Position numbers and translations under genes: made by a program
Shown here: piece by piece, positions 18,136 through 27,614 of the stretch
Layout: every line of letters begins with the position of its first letter
How positions within the stretch are numbered: position 1 is the first letter of the stretch
Assembly: GCA_020250125.1 (NCBI GenBank)
Contig: JADCEL010000069.1
Span: 1-33,912, forward strand
Direction of reading: 5' to 3'
From: Rhodobacter sp.
GTDB taxonomy: Bacteria > Pseudomonadota > Alphaproteobacteria > Rhodobacterales > Rhodobacteraceae
Length of the DNA stretch: 33,912 nt
The notes under the pieces: generated by a model
Databases searched by the model: none
Told to the model about the DNA's origin: nothing
The model's input: only the letters and a program-made list of their open reading frames with translations

Positions 18136-19323
18136 CTAAAACGACCAGCGCACGCCGGCCAGCACGCCGCTGGCATCCTGGTAGCCGCCGCCAAGCCTGT
18201 CGCTGTAGGAAAAGCTCCGCCAGCCCGCATAGAGATTGAGCGAGAGTGCGTCGATGTCCTGCACGGCATAGAGCCCCCAGTTTTCGGTCTTGGCACCGTC
18301 AGACAGAAAATCGTTGCCGTTGTAATAGTCAACCGACAGCGATGTCGTGCCCGCTGCCAGACGTTCGGTCTGCCATCCGGCCCGCGCCCAGTAGTAATCC
18401 GGTCCGTTGAACTGATTGCCGGCCGAAAACGCAAAGTTCAGGCCAGTGGGTTCATGCACCAGGGTGAACGAACCTGCCAGACGGCGCGTCAGGTCGCCGT
18501 TCGGATCGTCAATCCACTGATAGCCAAGGGCGCTGCGCACCGCCACGTCACCCAGATCGCCCGTCCAGCGCGCGGCAACTTCGTAATAGTCATTCTCATC
18601 GGCGCTGACGAGCACGTTTTGCCCGTAGGATGCAGACAGCATCACACCGCTGAACACCGGCGTGTCATAGCGCAGGCGGAACCGGCGCAATGCGTCAAGC
18701 GCAGAGTTGACCCGGCCGACGGTGACATTGGTCAACTGCCCCGCGTCATTGCGAAAGCGCATGGCGGCAAAACCATCGGTTGAGTCTGTGGCACCGGCGA
18801 CAAAGGTGAAACTGTCGTCCAGCCCGGCGGTGCCGTTTGCCGCCGTGGCCCCCTGACCCAGCGAGAAGGTGCCATAATCCGCATCATAGGCCACCTCGAA
18901 CCAGCGCAGCAGGGTGCGCTGCCAGTCGCCCCAGTCCGGCGTTTCAGTCTGCGACACCAGCGCAGAGTTGCGCATCGTCAAGCCGGTTTCAAACCGCCAG
19001 CGCAGCGTGTTATCGCCCATCGGCTGGCTGATCGTGAACCCGAGGCGCGAGTTCCAGTTGCCGTTGTCAACAATGTTGCTGGTGGTTTCCTGGCCGTCGT
19101 CAAAGCTTTGGTAGGTCAGGTTGACCTGCCCGTAAAAGGTTGCCACGCCACCGCGGGCGTTGGTGAAAGTGAGTCTGGGGCCAAGAACCTCGGACTCGAC
19201 CGGAAGCTCATCCACCGGCGCGTCATAGTCGGAACCGAACACCGGGGTTTCCTGTGCCTGTGCCGCAGATCCCCCGATCACCAGCAGACATGTCAGGCAG
19301 CGGCCCCCAAACGGCAATCTCAT
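18136..19323 (-). CDS. Outer-membrane porin-like protein
   Basis: This 395-residue protein carries a signal peptide (MRLPFGGRCLTCLLVIGGSAAQA, cut expected before QE) and then alternating aromatic beta-strands such as VATFYGQVNLTYQSF, LRWRFETGLTM and LRRFRLRYDTPVFSGVMLSASYGQ. It ends in RWSF, the terminal phenylalanine recognised by the BAM complex. A 30-residue acidic segment after the signal peptide (ETPVFGSDYDAPVDELPVESEVL) precedes the first strand. It most resembles general porins of the alphaproteobacterial type but is quite different from the second porin next to it. Solute specificity cannot be judged. It is followed by structured repeat copy 1 on the minus strand. Confidence 0.83.
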   Translation of the reverse strand: MRLPFGGRCLTCLLVIGGSAAQAQETPVFGSDYDAPVDELPVESEVLGPRLTFTNARGGVATFYGQVNLTYQSFDDGQETTSNIVDNGNWNSRLGFTISQPMGDNTLRWRFETGLTMRNSALVSQTETPDWGDWQRTLLRWFEVAYDADYGTFSLGQGATAANGTAGLDDSFTFVAGATDSTDGFAAMRFRNDAGQLTNVTVGRVNSALDALRRFRLRYDTPVFSGVMLSASYGQNVLVSADENDYYEVAARWTGDLGDVAVRSALGYQWIDDPNGDLTRRLAGSFTLVHEPTGLNFAFSAGNQFNGPDYYWARAGWQTERLAAGTTSLSVDYYNGNDFLSDGAKTENWGLYAVQDIDALSLNLYAGWRSFSYSDRLGGGYQDASGVLAGVRWSF

Positions 19324-19715
19324 CTTTCCCCTCTTTCTTCAGCGCGCCAAAGGCACAATTCCGCCTGGCCAGTGGCAGGTAACGGCTGCCTTGCCCCTGC
19401 GGCAACAAGGCATCCCGCAGCCCGGAACACGGATGCCCGCGCCAACATGTCCAGCCGCCAAACGTCACGCCGGACTTTTGGGATGATGCCTGATTCCGGT
19501 TTCAGGTCAAGCAATTCAGCCGGGAAAAGCGGTGCCGCCGGCATTGCGGCGGCAGGGCGCTGCGGCACAGGCGGCACCGCTGCGCCGGTCTTCGCGCTGG
19601 CCGTTCATGCAAGGGCGGTGGCCAGACGGCAATTCCAGCAGTGTCGGTTCCCGGCCGCAGGAAAAAGAAAGAGCGGGCAATCGCCCGCTCTTTCCGGCAT
19701 CCCTGATCGCAGTGA
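19324..19715. other. Gap between the two porin genes
   Basis: No coding sequence is convincing in these 392 bases. They contain the terminator of the second porin at the right edge; the rest is presumably the promoter region of the first porin, but no clear boxes are recognised. Confidence 0.45.
19661..19693 (-). terminator. Rho-independent terminator of the Rhodobacter-type porin
   Basis: Eleven-base arms, AAAGAGCGGGC and its complement, enclose AATC (19668-19693). On the minus strand the hairpin is followed by TTTCTTTTTC, a suitable T-rich tail. It lies 22 bases beyond the porin stop at 19716. Confidence 0.88.
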
Positions 19716-20852
19716 TCAGAACGAGAAGTTCACACCGAAGTCGGCGCGATAGTCTTCGCCTGCACGGTCGGGGTCAACCGCACCGGCTTCAATCGATGCA
19801 CCGCCGCCAAGGTCATAGGTCACGCCGAAGCCGAAGGGCTGGGTTTGGGCTGTATCCAAACCGTTGCTCCTTTTGACTTCAATGTCGCGGTAGAATGCGG
19901 TAAGCGTCCAGGCATCGAACGTGTAGTCGCCCGAGAACGCGAACTGCGTGATGTCTTCCGTATCACCCGAACCTTCGCCATACTGCGCCTTGAGCGTGAA
20001 GCCGCTGAAGGTTGCAGAACCGCCGATGATCCAGTTGTCGATGGTGTTGGCGTAGATGCTCTCAGTGTCGTCTGTCCCACCCTTTACGCCATCCGCGCCG
20101 AAGTCCGTCCGGATACCGGAGATATCAATCGACTCGTAGCCTAGGCCGACCGAGTAGTTGTCAACCGAATACTTCGCACCAAGACCGTAGGCTGCATCGA
20201 TAACGAGGTTAGATACCGCCTTCGTCTTCTTGCGCTCTTTTCCGACCTTGATGAAGGTGTCAAAGAACTCTGTTGCTCTCCCGGCCGTAGTCAGGTCTAT
20301 ACCGGCCGGGTTGCCAAGTGCCACATAGCCGGTGAAGCCACCCGTCGAATACTCATACAGGGCTGCCGGCAGAGCGAACTCGCTGATTTTCTCGTTCGAG
20401 TTCAGGTCGCTGTTGCCCTGCTGCAGGTAGAAGGCTTCGTTCAGGTCATTCAGGTTGGTATAGCCGACGCCGGAAACGTTGCCGACAGCAGATTCAGCCG
20501 CACCGTCAACGTCACCCATCGAGATCTTGCCAAAGGCACCGGACATGAACACCGAACCGGCCTTGCCCTCGTTGCCGGCAGAAGCATTGTCGGCGCGGAT
20601 CGAGGCCCCGAAGCTGACGCCCGCATCGGTTTCTTGGGTCAGGGTGAAGACAACGCGGACGCGTGAACTGAACAGGAAGCCAGAGTCGGCCGACCGGGTA
20701 AGGCCGCCATCGGGACTGCGGATGAGGTTATCGTTCAGGATCGAATTGTTGTAGACGATACCCAGGCGACCCGAGCCGCTGATCGCGACTTCAGCAGCAG
20801 CGGCACCTGCAAAGGCGACCAGCGCTGTGGAAGCGAGAAGAAGATTTTTCAT
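19716..20852 (-). CDS. Rhodobacter-type porin
   Basis: This 378-residue outer-membrane protein begins MKNLLLASTALVAFAGAAAA (signal peptide) followed by EVAISGSGRLGIVYNN, the typical first strand of Rhodobacter porins. Further marks are SRVRVVFTLTQETDAGVSFGASIRADNA, the MSGAFGKISMGDVDGAAESAVG eyelet-loop-like segment, and the C-terminal YDLGGGASIEAGAV...DFGVNFSF with the terminal phenylalanine. It forms a 16-stranded beta-barrel in known relatives. Loop residues are Asp/Asn/Gly-rich, whereas an unusual KERKKTKAV segment near residue 205 is strongly basic, likely an exposed loop. It is transcribed alone, with an intrinsic terminator 22 bases after the stop. A long upstream gap of 445 bases could hold regulatory sequence. 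Confidence 0.93.
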   Translation of the reverse strand: MKNLLLASTALVAFAGAAAAEVAISGSGRLGIVYNNSILNDNLIRSPDGGLTRSADSGFLFSSRVRVVFTLTQETDAGVSFGASIRADNASAGNEGKAGSVFMSGAFGKISMGDVDGAAESAVGNVSGVGYTNLNDLNEAFYLQQGNSDLNSNEKISEFALPAALYEYSTGGFTGYVALGNPAGIDLTTAGRATEFFDTFIKVGKERKKTKAVSNLVIDAAYGLGAKYSVDNYSVGLGYESIDISGIRTDFGADGVKGGTDDTESIYANTIDNWIIGGSATFSGFTLKAQYGEGSGDTEDITQFAFSGDYTFDAWTLTAFYRDIEVKRSNGLDTAQTQPFGFGVTYDLGGGASIEAGAVDPDRAGEDYRADFGVNFSF

Positions 20853-21297
20853 GGTTTCACTCGTTACTTTGAGGACAGTTATCCCAACTCAGGGAGTCCG
20901 AAGTCGGTGTCATTGCTTTTCGATCCTGTGGCCTGCATTTGCAACGGACATCCGGCGACCTGCGTTACGAAAGGCAACAGGTGTGGCATGGGCGGCACGC
21001 ATTTGGGTCTGCCGGGCAAAGTCACCGGCCCGCTGCGGCCACAGGACAAGGCCTTTGCCCGTGGGTCCTGGCCGGGCGCGACGGGTTTGCTCTGCGGCCC
21101 GCAAGGGTCTGGCCGGTGTCTGCCGGGGCCGCTGCGCATCCCCTTGCCGGCCTTCGGGGGGCCGGGTGCCGTCTTTGCCCCGCGTTGCGGCCGGCAAAGG
21201 GCGGGCACCGGTGCGCCGGGGCCGGTCCCGGATGACCAAAGGCCCTTGTCCGGTGTCTGCCGACGGGCTAGACAACGCGAAACCTTTGGGGGATTGC
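20853..21297. other. Divergent gap between the porin and DUF3576 genes
   Basis: These 445 bases contain no gene I can support. The part near the porin should carry its promoter. The part at about 21020-21240 is very GC-rich and full of imperfect inverted repeats (for example a GGTGCC...TTTGCC stretch pairing with GGCAAAG...GGGCACC near 21167-21212), similar in style to, but not matching, the structured repeats elsewhere. Confidence 0.4.
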
Positions 21298-21831
21298 ATG
21301 ACCTTGCAACGACGGGCACGCGCGGCGCTTCTGGCGGGGCTTGTGCCCCTGATCGCCGGATGCGGTGCGGGTGGCGACAATTCAGTCGGGGCGATGAAGG
21401 CGCAGGAAGCCAACGCGCTGATCAACTCCAACGACCCGACGGCGGAATACCTAGGCCTGACGCAGAACCAGGGCACGGCCAGCAATTCTACCATCTGGGA
21501 CCTGTTTGCCAACAACGACAACCCCAACACCACCGTCGAGGTGAACAAGTATCTGTGGAATGCCTCGCTTGACGTGCTCAGCTTTCTGCCGATTGAATCG
21601 GTCGATCCCTTTACCGGCGTGATCTCGACCGGGTATGGCACGCCGCCCGGCAGCAACCGGTCCTACCGTGCCACGATCTATGTCCAGGACCCGGCGCTGG
21701 ATGCGCGGTCGCTGAAGGTGGCGCTGCAAACGCGCGGCGGCGGGGCGGTGCCGGTGGACACGCAGCGCGCCGTCGAAGATGCCATCCTGACGCGGGCGCG
21801 CCAGCTGCGCGTGCAGGACGCCAACCTGTAG
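21298..21831 (+). CDS. DUF3576 lipoprotein
   Basis: The 177-residue protein has a lipoprotein signal peptide: LLAGLVPLIAGC, with the lipid-modified cysteine at residue 22. The mature part matches DUF3576, a family restricted largely to alphaproteobacteria: STIWDLFANNDNP, EVNKYLWNASLDVLSFLPIESVDPFTGVISTGYG and the closing AVEDAILTRARQLR. Its role is unknown; it is usually found upstream of leuS-lptE-holA, so an envelope function alongside LptE is plausible. The ATG at 21298 is preceded by GGGGGA at suitable spacing; upstream in-frame sequence is non-coding. It is followed by structured repeat copy 2 before leuS. Confidence 0.9.
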   Translation: MTLQRRARAALLAGLVPLIAGCGAGGDNSVGAMKAQEANALINSNDPTAEYLGLTQNQGTASNSTIWDLFANNDNPNTTVEVNKYLWNASLDVLSFLPIESVDPFTGVISTGYGTPPGSNRSYRATIYVQDPALDARSLKVALQTRGGGAVPVDTQRAVEDAILTRARQLRVQDANL

Positions 21832-21879
21832 CACCCGCATTCGGCCGATCTGTTCAAGGGGCCAGAGGACCCGGCAGGC

Positions 21880-22135
21880 GAACCTCGGGCGGAGATTCGC
21901 AGGGTCCGGTTGCCGAAGGCTGCTGCGCCCGCAGGCAAGGGGGTGAGGGCCGCCCGGACGATCTGCCGGTGGCAGATCGTCAGGCCCGAACGCACTGCGC
22001 GCAAGCGCAGGGCCGGGAAGCCAACCAGCCTGACGCCGGGAAATCCGACCGCGCCTGACGGGGCGGGCGCGACCGCGCCTGCCCATGGGCAGGCAGGCGC
22101 GGTTGGATTTGACGCGGGTCAAATCCGACATGAAA
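21880..22135 (+). repeat. Structured repeat, copy 2 (composite variant)
   Basis: This plus-strand copy is the longest. It starts with an imperfect module IV-like hairpin (about 21889-21907) and module III (TTGCC at 21910-21914 pairing with GGCAA at 21934-21938). It then repeats a module IV hairpin with a wholly different stem, ACGATCTGCC/GGCAGATCGT, but the same GGT loop (21958-21980), and a small CTGCGC/GCGCAG hairpin. Modules II (about 22044-22104) and I follow (GGATTTGAC/GTCAAATCC, 22105-22126). It occupies most of the gap between the DUF3576 gene and leuS. Confidence 0.75.
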
Positions 22136-22257
22136 AGAAGGATACGCTTCCGGGCACCGCAATCTTGCCTTGTCCACGCTGTACCCTGGCCCTCTGGACG
22201 TTCGGGCGGCAACCGGTGTACCCCGGTGCGGCACCGCAATGAACACAAGGCCCGCCC

Positions 22258-24798
22258 ATGTCCTATGACCCCGCCGCAACGGAACGCCGCTGGCAGGACG
22301 CCTGGGACAGGGCCGGGGTCTTTGCCGCCGTCCGCGATGCCCGGCCCAAGTATTATGTGCTGGAAATGTTTCCCTATCCGTCGGGGCGCATCCACATGGG
22401 CCACGTGCGCAACTACACCATGGGCGATGTGATCGCGCGCTACAAATCCATGTGCGGATTCAGCGTGCTGCACCCGATGGGCTGGGATGCCTTCGGGATG
22501 CCCGCCGAAAACGCCGCGATGGAACGGGGCGGTCACCCCCGGGACTGGACCTATGGCAATATCGCCGACATGCGCGCGCAGATGAAGCCCTTGGGCCTGT
22601 CGATTGACTGGAGCCGCGAGTTTGCCACCTGCGACCCCGAGTATTACGGCCAGCAGCAAGCGATGTTCCTGGACATGCTGGCGGCGGGGCTGGTGTACCG
22701 CAAGGCGGCCGTGGTGAACTGGGACCCCGTCGACATGACGGTGCTGGCGAATGAACAGGTGATCGACGGGCGCGGCTGGCGGTCGGGCGCGGTGGTGGAA
22801 CGGCGCGAGCTGACGCAGTGGTTCTTCCGCATTTCCGACTATTCGGGCGAGTTGCTGGCGGCGCTGGACGGGCTCAGGGACTGGCCGGAAAAGGTGCGGA
22901 TCATGCAGGCCAACTGGATCGGCAAGTCGCGGGGGCTGCAATTCGCGTTCCGGACGGCCGGTGCCCCGGCGGGGTTTGACCGGCTGGAGGTTTACACCAC
23001 GCGGCCCGATACGCTGCTGGGGGCCAGTTTCGCTGCGATCAGCCCCGACCATCCGCTGGCAAAGATGCTGGAGGCGGGCGACCCGCAGGTCGCCGCCTTC
23101 GTGGCCGCTTGCCGGCGGGGCGGGACCAGTGCCGAAGCCATCGAGACGGCGGAAAAAAAGGGGTTCGACACCGGGATCACGGTGCGGCACCCCTTCGATC
23201 CGGATTGGCACCTGCCGGTCTACATCGCCAACTTCATCCTGATGGATTACGGCACCGGGGCCATCTTTGGCTGCCCGGCGCATGATGCGCGCGATTTCGA
23301 ATTTGCCACCAGATACGGCCTGCCGATTCCGCAGGTCTTTGTGGCCGAAGGTCAGGACGAGGCCCCCCTGGCCGGGGCTTACGTTCCAATGAAATCCGAA
23401 CGTGTGCGCTATCTGCGCGGCTTTGCCGGCGATGCGGTGCAGACCGGCGACGCCGCCGTCGCCGCCGCGATTGCGGAATGCGAGGCGAAGGGGATCGGGC
23501 GGGGTGTCACCAATTACCGCCTGCGCGACTGGGGGTTAAGCCGCCAGCGCTATTGGGGCTGCCCGATTCCGGTGGTGCATTGCCCTGACTGCGGCGTGGT
23601 GCCCGAACGCAAGGAAAACCTGCCCGTGCGCCTGCCCGACGATGTCACCTTCGACAAGCCGGGCAATCCGCTGGACCGCCATCCGACCTGGCGCGACGTG
23701 GCCTGCCCCGCCTGCGGCAGGCCTGCGCGGCGCGAGACGGACACGATGGATACCTTTGTCGATTCGTCCTGGTACTATGCCCGCTTCACCGCGCCCCATG
23801 CCGCAACGCCGACCGTTGCGGAAGATACCGCTTACTGGATGAATGTGGACCAATACATCGGCGGGATCGAACATGCGATCCTGCATCTGCTCTATTCCCG
23901 GTTCTTCGCCCGCGCGATGCACAAGACCGGCCACCTGCCCGCCAAGGCGATCGAGCCGTTCAACGCGCTGTTCACCCAAGGCATGGTGACGCATGAGATT
24001 TACCTGACCCGCGATGGGGCGGGCCGGCCGGTGTACCACCTGCCGGAAGACATCGAGGCGGGCCGCGTCAAGGGCACCGGCGAGGTGGTGGAAATCATCC
24101 CCTCTGCCAAAATGTCGAAGTCGAAGAAGAACGTCGTCGATCCGGTCAACATCATCCAGTCCTTCGGGGCCGATACGGCGCGCTGGTTCATCCTGTCAGA
24201 CAGCCCGCCGGAGCGGGATGTGGAATGGACCGCCTCGGGTGCCGAGGCCGCGTTCAGGTTCCTGTCACGCGTCTGGCGTCTGGCAGACGAGATTGCCGCA
24301 TCAACCGCGCCGGCCAACGATGAGGATGCTGTGCTGGACCGCGCCACGGCACGGGCGATTGCCGAAGTGACCGCCGGGATCGAAGGCTTTGCCTTCAACA
24401 AGGCGGTCGCCAAGCTCTATGAATTCACCAACACTCTGGGCCGCTCGGGTGCCGGGGCCGGGGCAAAGCGGCGGGCGATGGCGGTGATGGCGCAGCTGCT
24501 GTCGCCGATGGTGCCGCATCTGGCCGAAGACATCTGGGCGATGCTGGGGGGTGCCGGGCTGGTGGTGCAGGCCCCGTGGCCAAAGGCGGACCCGGCCCTG
24601 CTTGTGGAAGACACGGTCACGCTGCCGATCCAGATCAACGGCAAGCGGCGGGCGGAAATCACCGTGCCGAAGACCATGACGCCGGCAGAGGTTGAAGCGC
24701 TGGTTCTGGCGGATGATGCCGTGGCCAGGGCCCTTGGGGGGGGCACCCCGAAGAAGCTGATCGTCGTGCCGGGCCGCATCGTCAATGTCGTTACCTGA
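22258..24798 (+). CDS. leuS: Leucyl-tRNA synthetase
   Basis: This 846-residue class I synthetase charges tRNA-Leu. The HIGH-type motif is [13 protein letters not shown] (about residues 40-52) and KMSKS occurs in [14 protein letters not shown] (about 621). The CP1 editing domain is present between them, with [12 protein letters not shown] and [17 protein letters not shown]; the editing aspartate lies in AHDARD. A zinc-finger-like CPDC...CPAC pair is at about 442-491. The C-terminal anticodon-binding domain ends in [20 protein letters not shown] precedes the ATG at 22258. The 3' end overlaps lptE by 14 bases. Length and motifs are normal. Confidence 0.97.
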   Translation: MSYDPAATERRWQDAWDRAGVFAAVRDARPKYYVLEMFPYPSGRIHMGHVRNYTMGDVIARYKSMCGFSVLHPMGWDAFGMPAENAAMERGGHPRDWTYGNIADMRAQMKPLGLSIDWSREFATCDPEYYGQQQAMFLDMLAAGLVYRKAAVVNWDPVDMTVLANEQVIDGRGWRSGAVVERRELTQWFFRISDYSGELLAALDGLRDWPEKVRIMQANWIGKSRGLQFAFRTAGAPAGFDRLEVYTTRPDTLLGASFAAISPDHPLAKMLEAGDPQVAAFVAACRRGGTSAEAIETAEKKGFDTGITVRHPFDPDWHLPVYIANFILMDYGTGAIFGCPAHDARDFEFATRYGLPIPQVFVAEGQDEAPLAGAYVPMKSERVRYLRGFAGDAVQTGDAAVAAAIAECEAKGIGRGVTNYRLRDWGLSRQRYWGCPIPVVHCPDCGVVPERKENLPVRLPDDVTFDKPGNPLDRHPTWRDVACPACGRPARRETDTMDTFVDSSWYYARFTAPHAATPTVAEDTAYWMNVDQYIGGIEHAILHLLYSRFFARAMHKTGHLPAKAIEPFNALFTQGMVTHEIYLTRDGAGRPVYHLPEDIEAGRVKGTGEVVEIIPSAKMSKSKKNVVDPVNIIQSFGADTARWFILSDSPPERDVEWTASGAEAAFRFLSRVWRLADEIAASTAPANDEDAVLDRATARAIAEVTAGIEGFAFNKAVAKLYEFTNTLGRSGAGAGAKRRAMAVMAQLLSPMVPHLAEDIWAMLGGAGLVVQAPWPKADPALLVEDTVTLPIQINGKRRAEITVPKTMTPAEVEALVLADDAVARALGGGTPKKLIVVPGRIVNVVT

Positions 24799-25282
24799 CC
24801 GCCGCCGCGTTCTTGCGCTGATCCTGGCCCTGCCCCTGGCGGGCTGCGGCTTTTCCCCTGTCTATGCGCCCGGCGCACCGGCCGGGGCGCTTGTAGGCCG
24901 GATCGAGGCGGATGCGCCGAACACCCGTGACAGCTTCATCTTCGTGACCGAATTTGAAACCCGGATGGGGCGGCCAGAGGCACCGGCCTACCGGCTGAGC
25001 TATCAGATTGCGATACAGCGCTATGATCTGGCGGTCACCACCCAGGGCGCGATCCTGCGCTACAACCTGACCGGGCAAATCACCTGGGCACTGACCGACA
25101 TCGGCACGGGGGCAACCCTGACCGGTGGCACTGTCAGCAGCTTTACCGGGTCTGCCGCCACAACCTCGACCGTTGCGGCGCAGACGGCCGACGACAATGC
25201 CCGCAGGCGGCTGATGCAGATCCTGGCCACGCAGATCGCGACGAAGATCACCGCGACCGCTGGCGACTGGGGTGCGGCATGA
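24785..25282 (+). CDS. lptE: LPS assembly lipoprotein LptE
   Basis: LptE is the outer-membrane lipoprotein that plugs and assembles the LptD lipopolysaccharide translocon. The 165-residue protein has a lipobox, [14 protein letters not shown] (Cys21), and the typical first strand of LptE. The mature part, with [18 protein letters not shown] and [15 protein letters not shown], matches the family's small alpha/beta fold. The start lies 14 bases inside leuS, and the stop overlaps holA (ATGA), the standard leuS-lptE-holA arrangement of alphaproteobacteria. Confidence 0.92.
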   Translation: MSLPDRRRVLALILALPLAGCGFSPVYAPGAPAGALVGRIEADAPNTRDSFIFVTEFETRMGRPEAPAYRLSYQIAIQRYDLAVTTQGAILRYNLTGQITWALTDIGTGATLTGGTVSSFTGSAATTSTVAAQTADDNARRRLMQILATQIATKITATAGDWGAA

Positions 25283-26301
25283 AGATCGGGGCGGCCGAGG
25301 TTCTGCGAACCTATGCGCGCCCGGACCCCGCCCGGCTTGGGCTGCTGATCTATGGCAATGATGCCATGCGCGTGGCCCTGAAGCGGCAAGAGGTGATTGC
25401 CGCCATCATCGGACCGGGCGGCGAGGCGGAAATGCGCCTTGCCCGGATCGCCGCCGCCGACCTGCGCCGTGACCCGGCGGCGCTGCAGGATGCGGTGAAG
25501 GCGCAAGGCTTCTTCCCCGGCCCGCGCGTTGCCTTTGTCGAAGACGCGACCGACGGTCTGGCCCCCCTGCTGCAAGAGGCGATGGCAGCCTGGCGGCCCG
25601 GGGATGCCCTGCTGGTGGTCACGGCAGGGTCGCTGGCGGCAAAATCGGCGCTGCGCAAGCTGTTCGAACCCCATCCGGGCGCCCATGCGCTGGCGCTTTA
25701 CGATGATCCGCCGGGCCGGGACGAGATTGAGGCGATGCTGGCCAGGGCCGGGGTTTCGGGCCTGTCGCGCGCGGCGATGGCGGATGTGACCGCGCTGGCG
25801 CAGGCGCTGGACCCGGGCGATTTCCGCCAGACGCTGGAAAAGATCGCGCTCTACAAGCTGGGCGATGCCACGCCGCTGTCGCCCGCCGAGATTGCCGCCT
25901 GTGCCCCCGCCACCGTTGAGGCCGAGGTGGACGAGATCATCAACGCCGCCGCCTCGGGCCGGGTGGCCGATGTCGGCCCGCTGATGCGGCGGCTGGACGG
26001 GCAGGGCGTGGGCGCGGTAAAGGTCTGTATGGAGGCAACGCGGCATTTCCGCACCCTGCACGGGGCGGCCTGCGACCCCGCAGGGCCTGCATCCGGTCTG
26101 GCGCGCGCCCGCCCGCCGGTGTTCGGCCCGCGCCGCGACGTGATGCTGCGGCAGGCCCAATCCCTGGGGCTGCACAAGATCGAAGAGGCGCTTGGCATGC
26201 TGATCGAAACTGACCTGACGCTGCGATCCCCGGCCCGGGTACCGGCCACGGCGGTGATGGAACGCACCCTGATCCGCCTTGCCACCCTGGCGCGGAGGTA
26301 G
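25279..26301 (+). CDS. holA: DNA polymerase III subunit delta
   Basis: This 340-residue clamp-loader subunit opens the sliding clamp. Family marks are the N-terminal LLIYGNDAMRVALKRQEV, the FFPGPRVAFVEDA segment that includes the clamp-contacting region, and a helical C-terminal collar domain (RPPVFGPRRDVMLRQAQSL...TLIRLATLA). No P-loop is kept, as expected for delta. It overlaps lptE by four bases and is followed after two bases by the GST gene, so all are probably cotranscribed from leuS. Confidence 0.92.
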   Translation: MKIGAAEVLRTYARPDPARLGLLIYGNDAMRVALKRQEVIAAIIGPGGEAEMRLARIAAADLRRDPAALQDAVKAQGFFPGPRVAFVEDATDGLAPLLQEAMAAWRPGDALLVVTAGSLAAKSALRKLFEPHPGAHALALYDDPPGRDEIEAMLARAGVSGLSRAAMADVTALAQALDPGDFRQTLEKIALYKLGDATPLSPAEIAACAPATVEAEVDEIINAAASGRVADVGPLMRRLDGQGVGAVKVCMEATRHFRTLHGAACDPAGPASGLARARPPVFGPRRDVMLRQAQSLGLHKIEEALGMLIETDLTLRSPARVPATAVMERTLIRLATLARR

Positions 26302-26303
26302 CG

Positions 26304-26897
26304 ATGTACACCGTCATCGGCACCGTGCGCACCCGCGCCGCCCGCGTTCTGTGGATGCTGGAAGAGCTTGGCCTGCCCTATACGCATGTGGCGGCAAGCC
26401 CCCGGTCAGACGGGGTCACGGCCTTCAACCCGGCGGGCAAGGTGCCCGTGCTGATCGTTGACAATGTGCCGATCACCGATTCGACGGCAATCCTGACCTT
26501 TCTGGCCGACCGGCACGGCCTGCTGACCCATCCCGCCGGCAGCCTTGAGCGCGCCCGGCAGGACAGTCTGACGCAGTTTCTGCTGGATGAATTCGACGCG
26601 GCGCTGTGGGTGGCCGCGCGGCACAGCTTCATTCTGCCGCAGGCGCTGCGCATGCCCGGCATCAAGACCTCGTTGCACTGGGAGTTTGAGCGCAGCCAGA
26701 CCACGCTGGTGCAGCGCATGGGCGGGGGCGCGTTCCTGATGGGCGATGAGATGACAGTGCCCGACATCATCCTGGGCCATTGCGGGGCCTGGGCGGAGGC
26801 CGCGCAGTTTCCGGTCACCGAGCCGCGCCTCGCCGATCACGTGGCGCGGATGCGGGCGCGCCCGGCGTTTCAGCGGGCGATGGCGCGGCAGGGGTAG
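26304..26897 (+). CDS. Glutathione S-transferase family protein
   Basis: This 197-residue cytosolic GST has an N-terminal thioredoxin-like domain (YTVIGTVRTRAARVLWMLEELGLPY, then AFNPAGKVPVLIVD with the cis-proline and DSTAILTFLADRH with the glutathione-binding Ser). A helical C-terminal domain (about 85-197) follows and contains GGAFLMGDEMTVPDIILGHCGAWAEAA, the conserved N-capping box. It follows holA by two bases. Two broken pieces of further copies lie 300-800 bases downstream between structured repeats. Substrate unknown. Confidence 0.9.
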   Translation: MYTVIGTVRTRAARVLWMLEELGLPYTHVAASPRSDGVTAFNPAGKVPVLIVDNVPITDSTAILTFLADRHGLLTHPAGSLERARQDSLTQFLLDEFDAALWVAARHSFILPQALRMPGIKTSLHWEFERSQTTLVQRMGGGAFLMGDEMTVPDIILGHCGAWAEAAQFPVTEPRLADHVARMRARPAFQRAMARQG

Positions 26898-26966
26898 GCT
26901 GTCTTCCGGCGCACGTCAGACAGGCACCAGTCTGAAGAAGAGCCGCGCTTTTTTCCGGAGCGCCCG

Positions 26967-27174
26967 GACCGGTCAGGCCACGCTCCGGTGGAGCGTGGCC
27001 CGGTCCGTTGCCCGAAGGCGAAAGCCGCAGGGCAAGGGGGGCGAAGCCTGGCCCGACGCCTGATAATCCGGCCGCGCCTGCCTGGGCGGGCGCGGTAACG
27101 CGCCTGCCAAGGGGCAGGCAGGCGCGGCCGTCGGGGCAGTGCCCCGACTTGACGCGGGTCAAATCCGGCAAGAC
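26967..27174 (+). repeat. Structured repeat, copy 3
   Basis: This copy reads on the plus strand: module IV GGCCACGCTCC/GGAGCGTGGCC with a GGT loop (26976-27000), module III (TTGCCC...GGGCAA, about 27008-27035), module II with GGCCGCGCCTGCC and its partner at about 27115-27129, a GTCGGGGC/GCCCCGAC hairpin, and module I (GACTTGAC...GTCAAATC, about 27145-27165). It is nearly identical to copy 5 except for an extra stretch of roughly 27 bases in module II. It follows the intact GST gene. Confidence 0.88.
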
Positions 27175-27204
27175 CAAAGGTGAAACGCGGTCTGCCGCCG
27201 CGTC

Positions 27205-27312
27205 TGGGCCGAGGCCGCGCAGTTTCCGGTCACCGAGCCGCGCCTGGCCGGGCATGTGGCGCGGATGCGGGCGCGCCCGGCGTTTCAGCAGGCGATGGCG
27301 CGGCAGGGGCAG
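27205..27312 (+). pseudogene. GST 3'-end fragment
   Basis: About 106 bases match the 3' end of the intact GST gene (26789-26895) with only a handful of changes, encoding WAEAAQFPVTEPRL and the following helix. The native stop is lost (TAG becomes CAG), so the frame runs on into unrelated sequence. It lies between structured repeat copies 3 and 4 and has no start. It is a remnant of a duplicated GST gene. Confidence 0.85.
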
Positions 27313-27385
27313 GATATGCGGCGACTGGGCCGATTTCCGAAGTGCAGGGCAGGCGACGGCCGGGTTACCGGTCGATTGCGGAACG

Positions 27386-27590
27386 CTTCTTCTTGCCTGA
27401 TTTGACAGGTGTCAAATCAGGCCGCGCCTGCCTGCCCCTGGCAGGCGCGTTCCGCGCCAGCCCAGTCAGGCGCGGCCTGATTTACGGCCCGCTGTCCTGG
27501 CTTATCCCCCCTTGCCCTTCGGCTTGCGCCTTCGGGCAACCGTCCCGGAAAACGCTCCCCCGGAGCGTTTTCTTTCGGTCCGGGCACCTC
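27386..27590 (-). repeat. Structured repeat, copy 4
   Basis: This copy has the opposite orientation to its neighbours. Module I is a hairpin with 13-base arms beginning GCCTGATTTGACA (27395-27422), module II spans about 27423-27476, module III is a TTGCCC...GGGCAA stem (about 27512-27539), and module IV is GAAAACGCTCC/GGAGCGTTTTC with a CCC loop (27548-27572). It closely resembles copy 1 in layout, including the leading CTTCTT, but its stems differ. Confidence 0.87.
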
Positions 27591-27614
27591 AGACCGCAGT
27601 GTCGACAGTTCTCT

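Noticed and set aside
22136-22257. Possible T-box or leader attenuator before leuS
   Set aside because: No T-box motif, specifier stem or leader peptide with leucine codons is visible; the gap is mostly repeat copy 2 and a normal ribosome site.
21451-23283. Long minus-strand open frame (610 codons) opposite the DUF3576 gene and leuS
   Set aside because: Antisense of leuS, with His/Arg/Gln-rich composition typical of shadow frames. It also crosses repeat copy 2.
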